From Algoriphagus formosus (GTDB lineage Bacteria > Bacteroidota > Bacteroidia > Cytophagales > Cyclobacteriaceae): a DNA stretch of 64,000 nt. The notes below the pieces were generated by a model that saw only the letters and a program-made list of their open reading frames with translations, had not been told where the DNA came from and ran no database searches. This document shows positions 37,544-44,299 of the stretch, piece by piece; position 1 is the stretch's first letter; every line of letters begins with the position of its first letter. The stretch is taken from contig NZ_NIUC01000003.1 of NCBI RefSeq assembly GCF_002807035.1, forward strand, positions 310,001-374,000, given 5' to 3'. A program made the position numbers and the translations under genes.

Positions 37544-37918
37544 TTAGCCTTGAGGTGGGTGAAAAAAGTCCTCCGAATTAATATGCTGGTATAATTCCAC
37601 GCTACTTTTTAGCTTATTCTCTAAAATGTGAATGATTTTGCGGTCGGGGAGCTCTATCAAATTTTGTGAGATGAAATTGAGCTGAAGTTCTTCTAGGGTG
37701 ATTTCCTCTGAATTGGCAGGCAAGTCCTTTGCCTCGGAAAGCCTCTTGGAAAGCTCACATTTTCCATCACATTCCATTTCAGGCTTATCCTTATTGATAC
37801 AATACAAGGCTGTAATCTCCTCCCGGTCCCAATAAAAATGCGCCTGAATAAGCGTATAGCCCATTCCATTTAGCAGGACCAGCGAAATGAGTAGAATATG
37901 GGTGATAGCCTTCGCCAT
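37544..37918 (-). CDS. Small Cys-containing exported or membrane protein paired with the copper receptor
   Basis: A 124-residue protein with an N-terminal hydrophobic segment (ITHILLISLVLLNGMGYTLI), then ALYCINKDKPEMECDGKCELSKRL (about residues 38-61), which holds three cysteines and a Met that could bind copper. The C-terminal HPPQG tail contains a His. It lies 84 bases upstream of the copper receptor gene on the same strand. From memory, similar short proteins with YCINK and CxGKC motifs recur in Bacteroidota. A copper-chaperone or sensing role is inferred from motif and context only. Confidence 0.7.
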   Translation of the reverse strand: MAKAITHILLISLVLLNGMGYTLIQAHFYWDREEITALYCINKDKPEMECDGKCELSKRLSEAKDLPANSEEITLEELQLNFISQNLIELPDRKIIHILENKLKSSVELYQHINSEDFFHPPQG

Positions 37919-38005
37919 TAGACTACAAATTTGTTCCCTCTTTCTGACTCAAAAGGTGATTTTAATCACGCATTTCAATTTTTTTATGAGAATTTCTAAG
38001 GATAA

Positions 38006-38857
38006 TTATGGGTTGCATCTATTGCAATACATGGGATCTTCTTCTTTCTTTCCATTCGGAAAAAGTCTTCGCTCCACATGCTGACAATGGTCGCAGATAT
38101 AGCGATGGGCTAGGGTAGATTCCGTAGGCGAACCACACCAAGAGCAGGGGAGGCCGGACTCTCGCTCCCTGACCCAAAAACCAGGCTTGCTACAGGCAGG
38201 ACAGCAGGAGTTGATTTGCTTGATTAATTGGACAGCAGTTTCCTCAATTACTTTCATTCTGCTGGGATTAAAGAGGGCCCGCATATCAGTTTCCACAGTA
38301 GCCTTGCCATAATGATTGAGGAGTCCTTGAGCCTTTTCCTTTAGCGCTTTCCAATCGACAATTCCTTTAAAAATTTCATCTTTTCCTCCTTTCAAAATCA
38401 GTCCATGACTGGGAAAAAGGGCTTTCTCGGCAAATTCCCGTAGTTCTTCCTCCGATTCAAATTCCTGAGTGTTAAAATTGGTTTCGGTACTGAGTTGACG
38501 TGCATGAATTTTTAAACCCAGCTTTTTGTCAATCAGCAGCAGGTGTTCTTCATCTGCGGGAAGAAAAAAAGCTGCTGGATGAGCTCCAAATGAACCTTCG
38601 CTGGCCAATGCTAAGTCCATACCGGTGATTTTCATAGCCCATTCACATTTCCGCTCTGCCGTGGTGATAGGGTTCTCTTTTCGTTCGATTTCTCCGGAAA
38701 AGGTTCCCAGCAAATCCGTGTCCAAGCCTTCAGGAATTAGAATTTCTACTCCCAGTTCCTTTTCCAAAATCGGCCCTAAGGCTTCTTCTTTTCGATGCTT
38801 GGTAGCGATGACTAGTTTGCGACCTTCAAAAAGGGCTTTTACTCCTTCTTTTCCCAT
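38006..38857 (-). CDS. DUF6671 family protein with C-terminal zinc-ribbon cysteines
   Basis: A 283-residue soluble protein. The N-terminal two thirds (KLVIATKHRKEEALGPIL to TDMRALFNPSRM) is a conserved alpha/beta domain with an EGSFG segment near residue 86. The last 70 residues contain four Cys pairs (CPAC, CSWC, CDHC, CNRC), which should bind two zinc ions like a double zinc ribbon. The assignment to DUF6671 is from memory of this architecture. Its start overlaps the dihydroorotase gene by 19 bases, so the two are coupled. Function unknown. Confidence 0.7.
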   Translation of the reverse strand: MGKEGVKALFEGRKLVIATKHRKEEALGPILEKELGVEILIPEGLDTDLLGTFSGEIERKENPITTAERKCEWAMKITGMDLALASEGSFGAHPAAFFLPADEEHLLLIDKKLGLKIHARQLSTETNFNTQEFESEEELREFAEKALFPSHGLILKGGKDEIFKGIVDWKALKEKAQGLLNHYGKATVETDMRALFNPSRMKVIEETAVQLIKQINSCCPACSKPGFWVRERESGLPCSWCGSPTESTLAHRYICDHCQHVERRLFPNGKKEEDPMYCNRCNP

Positions 38858-40194
38858 TCAACTTCCAGCGCTTTTCCTCTTGAGTCTTCTTGAAAATTAC
38901 CCTGATCGAAAACTAGGTTTCCGTTGACAAAGGTCTTTTCTACTTGAGTCTGAAATTGGGTGCCTTCCAAAGGTGACCAGCCACACTTGTACAGTATATT
39001 CTCTTTACTCACAGTCCAAGGGCTATCCATATTCACCAAGACCAAATCTGCGAAATAGCCCTCCCGGATGTAACCCCTTTGCTTGATTTTATAGAGAATT
39101 GCTGGATTGTGGCACATTTTCTCCACGATTTTCTCCAGACTGATTTTCCCTTTCTTGAAAAATTCGAGCATACAAGCCAATGAATGCTGTACCAAAGGAG
39201 CTCCTGACATGGATTGGAAATAAGGCTTCAGCTTTTCTTCTAAAGCGTGAGGGGCGTGATCGGTGGTGATCAAGTCAATGCGATCATCTATCAGGGCCTG
39301 AAGTAATCCATCCGCATCTTTTTGGGTTTTAATAGCGGGATTCCACTTGATCAGGGTTCCTTTTTCTTCGTAATCCGCATCGGTAAACCAAAGGTGGTGA
39401 ACAGATACCTCGGTTGTGATTTTTTTATTTTCTAGCGGTATATCATTTCGAAAAAGACTGGTTTCTTTGGCGGTGCTCAGGTGGAGAATATGAAGCTTGG
39501 CATCATGTTTTTTAGCTAAAGAAATAGCTCTCTCTGTGGCTTCGTAGCAAGCTTGCTCGCTTCGGATCAGTGGGTGAAACTTCACCGGAACATCATCCCC
39601 ATATTTCTCACGGTAGGCCTCCTCGTTCTTTTCGACGATTTCCTCTTTTTCTGAGTGAATGGCTAGAATTCCTTTGTTGGCAGCAAATATTTTTTCGAGC
39701 ATATCCGGGCGGTCTGCCAGAATATTTCCTTTTCCGGAAAAGTAAAGCCCATCATCGGTAATGGCCAAAAGCTTTTTGGTATCCCAAGTGATTACCTCGT
39801 CTAGGTTTTCGGCATTCACTCCCAAAAGAAAACCATAATTGGCCACTGACTTTTGAGAAGCGATTTGATACTTCTCCTCCAGTAGCTCAAGCGTGAGGGT
39901 ATTCGGTCGGGTATTGGGCATATCGATAAAAGAGGTCACGCCACCGGCTACTGCGGCCTTGCTTTCACTGTGTAAATCAGCCTTATGAGTAAGTCCCGGA
40001 TCCCGGAAGTGAACCTGCCCATCGATCACTCCTGGCAATAGGAGTTTCCCTTTTCCATCAATCAGCTGGTAGCCTTCTTGGGCTGGAATCGAGCCGATTT
40101 TTTGGATTTTTTCATTTTCGATCAAGACATCAGCGACAAATGTCTTGCCTTCGTTGACTAGGGTGGCTTGCTGGATCAGGTAAGTAGGCTTCAA
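38839..40194 (-). CDS. pyrC: Dihydroorotase (multifunctional-complex type amidohydrolase)
   Basis: A 451-residue amidohydrolase that closes carbamoyl-aspartate to dihydroorotate in pyrimidine synthesis. Motifs: DGQVHFRDPGLTHKAD near residue 60, FIDMPNTRPN, IHSEKEE, HILHLSTAKE and TTDHAPHALEEK. The usual DxHxH metal motif reads D-G-Q-V-H, so the first metal histidine is Gln. From memory this Gln is common in Bacteroidota dihydroorotases, so it need not mean loss of activity. The gene is first in a pair with the DUF6671 gene. Allantoinase or hydantoinase activity is a less likely alternative. Confidence 0.85.
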   Translation of the reverse strand: MKPTYLIQQATLVNEGKTFVADVLIENEKIQKIGSIPAQEGYQLIDGKGKLLLPGVIDGQVHFRDPGLTHKADLHSESKAAVAGGVTSFIDMPNTRPNTLTLELLEEKYQIASQKSVANYGFLLGVNAENLDEVITWDTKKLLAITDDGLYFSGKGNILADRPDMLEKIFAANKGILAIHSEKEEIVEKNEEAYREKYGDDVPVKFHPLIRSEQACYEATERAISLAKKHDAKLHILHLSTAKETSLFRNDIPLENKKITTEVSVHHLWFTDADYEEKGTLIKWNPAIKTQKDADGLLQALIDDRIDLITTDHAPHALEEKLKPYFQSMSGAPLVQHSLACMLEFFKKGKISLEKIVEKMCHNPAILYKIKQRGYIREGYFADLVLVNMDSPWTVSKENILYKCGWSPLEGTQFQTQVEKTFVNGNLVFDQGNFQEDSRGKALEVEWEKKE

Positions 40195-40427
40195 GGATAT
40201 TGGGATTTTGGGATGAAAGAAATGATTTGCTTAGAATGTCTGCAAGATACAACATGAGGATTAAGAATTGGAGAAAAATGGGGAGAAGGAGAAGTTCTTG
40301 ATTGTGGTAAAGTATGGAGCTGACAAGATGCTATGTAATGGAAGTTACTGTAATTTAAGACTTATCTGATTAGCTTAACAATTGAATTCAGATTTTCAAT
40401 TAAAGACAACAATCTAACCCTTAAGAC

Positions 40428-40817
40428 ATGAACTATTATCAATCCAAAACTCTAAAATCAAAAGATTTGGCAAGCCTTCGTAGCAAGGTCGAGGCTGGAC
40501 TCAAGGAAGTGGGTTTCGGTATCTTGACCGAAATCGATATTCAGGCCACGATGAAAAAGAAATTGGATAAGGACTATCCGCCATTTTTGATTCTGGGCGC
40601 TTGCAATCCTGTTTTTGCCGATAAGGTTTTAACTGCCGAACCACATGTCAGTACACTTTTGCCCTGCAATGTTACGATTCGAAGTTTGGGAGGGGATGAT
40701 TACGAAGTAAGTATGATGGACCCCGCCGCTGCGATGTCTGTGGTTGACAATCCTGAGATTGAGCCGCTTGCGGGAGAAGTGAGAGCTAAGTTAGTGGGGA
40801 TGTTGGAGGGCTTGTAA
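40428..40817 (+). CDS. DUF302 domain protein
   Basis: A 129-residue soluble protein of the DUF302 family. GFGILTEIDIQATMKKKLDKDYPPFLILGACNP is the typical core, and the later ALTAEPHVSTLLPCNVTI-like strand (here LTAEPHVSTLLPCNVTI) completes it. The two cysteines (GACNP and LPCN) are conserved in the family from memory. The function is not established. It is a single gene closed by a strong terminator. Confidence 0.88.
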   Translation: MNYYQSKTLKSKDLASLRSKVEAGLKEVGFGILTEIDIQATMKKKLDKDYPPFLILGACNPVFADKVLTAEPHVSTLLPCNVTIRSLGGDDYEVSMMDPAAAMSVVDNPEIEPLAGEVRAKLVGMLEGL

Positions 40818-40820
40818 GTG

Positions 40821-40857
40821 AAAAAGCCTTCAGAAATGATTCTGAAGGCTTTTTTTC
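40821..40857. terminator. Bidirectional terminator between the DUF302 and DsrE genes
   Basis: AAAAAGCCTTCAGAA (40821-40835) and TTCTGAAGGCTTTTTTT (40840 onward) form a perfect stem with a short loop, with an A-run before and a T-run after. It serves both convergent genes. Confidence 0.92.
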
Positions 40858-40922
40858 TTTTCTCTTCATTAGGCTGTAATAAAAGAACTATTTGCCGAGT
40901 GCTATCTATTTTTGAAGTTTTT

Positions 40923-41363
40923 TCAATACGAGATCGAATTATAGCCCAAAGCCTGTAACTGGAGAATGCGTATGGTGTAAGTCTCTACCACATCCAATCC
41001 GGGGAAAAGCTGCTCTTTGGGTACACCCAACCTTTTCATAGCTATACTACAAATGCTTACCCGGACCTTTCCTTTGTATTTTTCAAAATACTTCTCTAGT
41101 TCTGATTCTTTTACCATTGTCCTGACTACCGGACCTTTCACTACAATCTCAAAATTTTCGATTTGGACTCCATTTTCCATAAAGGTGTCATAAACCGATA
41201 ATGCACTTTTGAGACCATCCTCGTCTTTCACACCGAAGACGTAGTTGGAGGATTTATTGAGGTCGGTAATGGTTTCTTGGTCAAGGACTGTCTGTCCGAA
41301 ACTGGCTTCATTGACAGTAAAAGTGAGAACGAGTGCAAGGATACACCAAAGTGATTTTTTCAT
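40923..41363 (-). CDS. Exported DsrE-like family protein
   Basis: A 146-residue protein with a signal peptide (cleavage near SFGQ) and a DsrE/DsrF-like alpha/beta core: YVFGVKDEDGLKSALSVYDTF, IENFEIVVKGPVVRTM and VRVSICSIAMKRLGV, where the cysteine sits at the site used by sulfur-carrying DsrE proteins. The ending is LQALGYNSISY. Exported single-domain DsrE proteins are common in Bacteroidota and their role is unclear. It is a single gene. Confidence 0.78.
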   Translation of the reverse strand: MKKSLWCILALVLTFTVNEASFGQTVLDQETITDLNKSSNYVFGVKDEDGLKSALSVYDTFMENGVQIENFEIVVKGPVVRTMVKESELEKYFEKYKGKVRVSICSIAMKRLGVPKEQLFPGLDVVETYTIRILQLQALGYNSISY

Positions 41364-41399
41364 AATCGAATCAGGGTTTGAGAATTCTTAAATGACAAG

Positions 41400-41507
41400 A
41401 TGAATAAAAATAAGGATTTTGTGGGAAAGCGAGGTCGGGGAAAGGAAAGCAAGGCTGATGGTAATAAAAAAAGCCCCGCCCTGATTTACATTTTAAAATC
41501 TCTTTAA
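41400..41507 (+). CDS. Possible 35-residue basic peptide upstream of the PqqD-like gene
   Basis: An ATG at 41400 opens a 35-codon frame ending in TAA at 41507: a basic, Gly/Lys-rich N-terminal half (KNKDFVGKRGRGKESK) followed by SPALIYILKSL. It lies 112 bases before the PqqD-like gene, the place where a precursor peptide would be expected for a RiPP-type pathway. There is no homology or codon evidence to separate it from chance, so it is recorded as a candidate only. Confidence 0.22.
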   Translation: MNKNKDFVGKRGRGKESKADGNKKSPALIYILKSL

Positions 41508-41619
41508 GGATAGATTTTTCAGTCCTTTATATCTTTTATCTATGTGATATTTATCATAGTTATTTCTTGGTTAATTACCTTACTTTCTTGTGTTAAAGGT
41601 GCTATAAACTAAAAAAGTC

Positions 41620-41877
41620 ATGCTCAAGCTAAAGAGTAATGTCGCTATTAGCGAGTCTGGATTTGTCTTTGATGCGGGGGCAGGAGACTCTTTTTCTCTC
41701 AATGCTACGGGTTTGGAGATTGTTCAATTGATTCAAGCAGGGAAAGATTTTCCCGAGATTTTACAGATCCTTTCTGAAAAATACGAAGTTGACCCAGAGA
41801 GTTTTGAACGCTACTTCTATGATTTTGTAGCTACACTTAAGCAAATGAATTTAATCGAACAAGATGGAGAAGATTAA
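41620..41877 (+). CDS. PqqD-like protein (RiPP recognition element fold)
   Basis: An 85-residue protein with the PqqD layout: three short N-terminal strands (VAISESGFVFDAG, DSFSLNATG) and then a winged-helix part (LEIVQLIQAGKDFPEILQILSEKYEVDPESFERYFYDFVATLKQMNLI). Such domains bind leader peptides and present them to modifying enzymes. It is the first gene of a six-gene operon and overlaps the ATP-grasp gene by 14 bases, which points to a physical partnership. No pqqA, pqqC or pqqE gene is nearby, so PQQ synthesis is unlikely. The substrate could be a peptide, or the fold may serve as a plain adaptor. Confidence 0.75.
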   Translation: MLKLKSNVAISESGFVFDAGAGDSFSLNATGLEIVQLIQAGKDFPEILQILSEKYEVDPESFERYFYDFVATLKQMNLIEQDGED

Positions 41878-42910
41878 AGTCACCGTAGCGCTATCCGGAT
41901 TGAACAATATTGACAGCCCGGGTCCGGGAGTTCCCGTCATTCGTGGATTGAAGGAATCTGAATTACTCGATGTACGAATTATAGGACTTGCCTATGAAAA
42001 TTTGGAGCCGGGGATATACATGCATGAATTAGTGGATAAAACCTATAAAGTCCCCTATCCTTCAGATGGTGTCGAGCCTTTCTTGGATAGAATTAGATAT
42101 GTTCATGAACAAGAAAATATCGGAGTTTTAATCCCCAATTTCGACTCAGAGTTATTTACAGTCATGAAGTCTGAGCGAATTCTTAAGGAAATGGGGATTC
42201 GTGTTTTTTTGCCGACCCTCCAGCAATTTGAAGAAAGACATAAATCGAATTTGCCCGAGTTCGGAAAAAAATATGAAGTAAAAGTGCCCTACAGTGAGCC
42301 TATCTTGAATCTACAGGATTGGAGAGGAATTGAAGAAAAATTCAATTATCCGGTTGTTGTCAAAGGGAAATTTTATGACGCCCACATCGCTTATGACCGT
42401 GAGCAGGTATCTATTTATTTCAACAAAATTGCAGCTAAATGGGGGCTCCCCATAGTAATCCAAGAGTTCATTAGAGGGACAGAAGTCAATGTCGTGGCGA
42501 TGGGAGATGGAAAAGGCAATACCATCGGAGCTGTGCCAATGCGAAAAACCTACATTACCGACAAAGGAAAGGCTTGGGGTGGCATTACCCTGAAGGATTC
42601 AGCGATGTTGGAATTAACGGATCGGGTGATCTCACAAACGCGCTGGAGAGGTGGCATGGAGCTGGAATTGATCCGGACTGCTAAGCAAGAACTTTACCTC
42701 ATTGAAATTAATCCACGATTGCCAGCATGGGTGTACTTAGCGGTGGCTTCAGGTCAGAATTTACCTGAGGCTTTGGTCCTGTTGGCTTTAGGACAGGAAG
42801 TGAAGCCATTTGATGAATATGAAGTAGGAAAGCTTTTTATCCGCTATTCCTATGATATGATTTGCGATTTGAAGGCATTTGAAAAGTTTTCTACTACCGG
42901 AGAACTCTAG
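41864..42910 (+). CDS. ATP-grasp ligase (carbamoyl-phosphate-synthase-like fold)
   Basis: A 348-residue enzyme with an N-terminal Rossmann-like domain (about 1-125; VTVALSGLNNIDSPGPGVPVIRGL) and an ATP-grasp domain (about 140-330): FNYPVVVKGKFYDAHIAYD supplies the ATP-binding lysine, PIVIQEFIRGTEVNVVAMG the hinge, and YLIEINPRLPAWVYLA the metal-binding Glu/Asn. It should couple an acid to an amine using ATP. Its overlap with the PqqD-like gene suggests that protein delivers the substrate. The next gene encodes a PLP decarboxylase that might make or alter the amine. The substrates are unknown. Confidence 0.82.
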   Translation: MEKIKVTVALSGLNNIDSPGPGVPVIRGLKESELLDVRIIGLAYENLEPGIYMHELVDKTYKVPYPSDGVEPFLDRIRYVHEQENIGVLIPNFDSELFTVMKSERILKEMGIRVFLPTLQQFEERHKSNLPEFGKKYEVKVPYSEPILNLQDWRGIEEKFNYPVVVKGKFYDAHIAYDREQVSIYFNKIAAKWGLPIVIQEFIRGTEVNVVAMGDGKGNTIGAVPMRKTYITDKGKAWGGITLKDSAMLELTDRVISQTRWRGGMELELIRTAKQELYLIEINPRLPAWVYLAVASGQNLPEALVLLALGQEVKPFDEYEVGKLFIRYSYDMICDLKAFEKFSTTGEL

Positions 42911-42923
42911 ACTATTTTACCCA

Positions 42924-44288
42924 ATGACCATGAATAAGCTAACTTTTGAACGTCCCATCATCCAACGAATAAACGCCGGGCTTCCGAGTAAATATGGAAT
43001 GCCTAGGCACTTGGAACCCTTAAGTCATATCGATGGAGTATCCATCGAATCCTTGCTTCAGGAATTTGGTTCGCCCTTATTTATTCTTTCAGAACAGACC
43101 ATCCGAAAAACGTATCGGGAAGCCTATCGGGCATTTAGCTCCCGCTATCCAAAGGTTCAGTTTTCCTGGTCCTATAAAACCAATTACCTGAACGCAGTTT
43201 GCAATATTTTCCATCAGGAAGGTGCATGGGCAGAAGTCGTTTCTGGATTTGAGTTTCAAAAGGCCCTTGCCAATGGTGTGCCCGGTGAATTGATTTTATT
43301 CAATGGTCCGGATAAATCCACGGAAGATCTTAGAATAGCCATTCAACACCAATCCCTGATTCATATCGATCACTTTGATGAATTGTATGAGATTATTCAT
43401 CTCAGTAAGGAAATGGAGGAAAGGCCCAAGGTTGCCATACGGGTCAATCTAGATACTGGAATCTATCCACTTTGGGATCGCTTTGGATTCAATTTTGAAA
43501 ATGGAGAGGCATGGGACGCGATCAATAGAATTATGACCAGCCAAAAACTGGATTTGGTAGGCCTTCATACGCATATCGGTACCTATATGCTTAGTACCGA
43601 TGCCTATCGCATCGCTGCAACCAAATTAGCTAGTTTGGCGGTGAAACTGGAACGGAAATATGGCCATATCCTCCAATACATAGATATGGGAGGAGGGTTT
43701 GCTTCTAAAAATACCCTTAAAGGAGCCTATTATCCTGGAACAGATACGGCTCCTTCCTTTGATGATTTTGCGGAGGCAATCACTTCGGCTTTGATGACTT
43801 CTGATATCAAACCGGATCATTTGCCTATGTTGATTTTGGAAACAGGAAGGGCTTTGATCGATGATGCTGGATATTTGGCAGGGACGGTTTTGGCTACAAA
43901 GAGATTGTCGGATGGAAGACGTGCCACAATTTTGGACGCGGGGGTCAATCTACTGTTTACCTCTTTTTGGTATGATCACGATGTCCGGCCAGTAGCTCCC
44001 ATATCTGACCAGTCTGAGGATACGACCATTTTTGGTCCTCTATGTATGAATATTGATGTAATCCGCTCCAATATGATGTTTCCACTACTAAAAAAAGGAG
44101 ATCGCTTTGTTGTGAGAAGAGTTGGAGCTTACAATATGACCCAATGGATGCAATTTATCACCTTCCGGCCAGCAGTAATTCTATTGGATAAGGAGGGGAA
44201 TTCTCATGTGATTCGAAAAAGGGAAAACTTGGAAACACTCAATTCCCAAGAGCTGATTCCAGACCATCTACAAAAATTTGATTTGTAA
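42924..44288 (+). CDS. Type III-fold PLP decarboxylase, diaminopimelate-decarboxylase-like
   Basis: An alanine-racemase-fold decarboxylase of 454 aa. K85 in SYKTNYLN is the PLP lysine. GLHTHIGTYM is the usual HxHIGS-type motif, DMGGGFASKN the phosphate-binding glycines, LETGRALIDDAGYL the substrate-side residues, and GPLCMNIDVI the dimer-interface cysteine motif of this family. The start is set at the ATG at 42924, 13 bases after the previous stop; the frame reaches back to 42879 inside the ATP-grasp gene. As the third gene of this operon it is more likely a pathway-specific decarboxylase than the lysine-biosynthesis enzyme LysA. Confidence 0.85.
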   Translation: MTMNKLTFERPIIQRINAGLPSKYGMPRHLEPLSHIDGVSIESLLQEFGSPLFILSEQTIRKTYREAYRAFSSRYPKVQFSWSYKTNYLNAVCNIFHQEGAWAEVVSGFEFQKALANGVPGELILFNGPDKSTEDLRIAIQHQSLIHIDHFDELYEIIHLSKEMEERPKVAIRVNLDTGIYPLWDRFGFNFENGEAWDAINRIMTSQKLDLVGLHTHIGTYMLSTDAYRIAATKLASLAVKLERKYGHILQYIDMGGGFASKNTLKGAYYPGTDTAPSFDDFAEAITSALMTSDIKPDHLPMLILETGRALIDDAGYLAGTVLATKRLSDGRRATILDAGVNLLFTSFWYDHDVRPVAPISDQSEDTTIFGPLCMNIDVIRSNMMFPLLKKGDRFVVRRVGAYNMTQWMQFITFRPAVILLDKEGNSHVIRKRENLETLNSQELIPDHLQKFDL

Positions 44289-44299
44289 CCAATTCGAAT

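Noticed and set aside
41620..44288. PQQ biosynthesis locus
   Set aside because: Only a PqqD-like fold is present; there is no pqqA peptide with the Glu-Tyr pair, no PqqC oxidase and no PqqE radical-SAM gene.
42924..44288. Lysine-biosynthesis lysA
   Set aside because: The fold matches, but the gene is embedded in a tight operon with envelope and ligase genes and no other lysine genes, so a pathway-specific decarboxylase is more likely. It could not be excluded from motifs alone.
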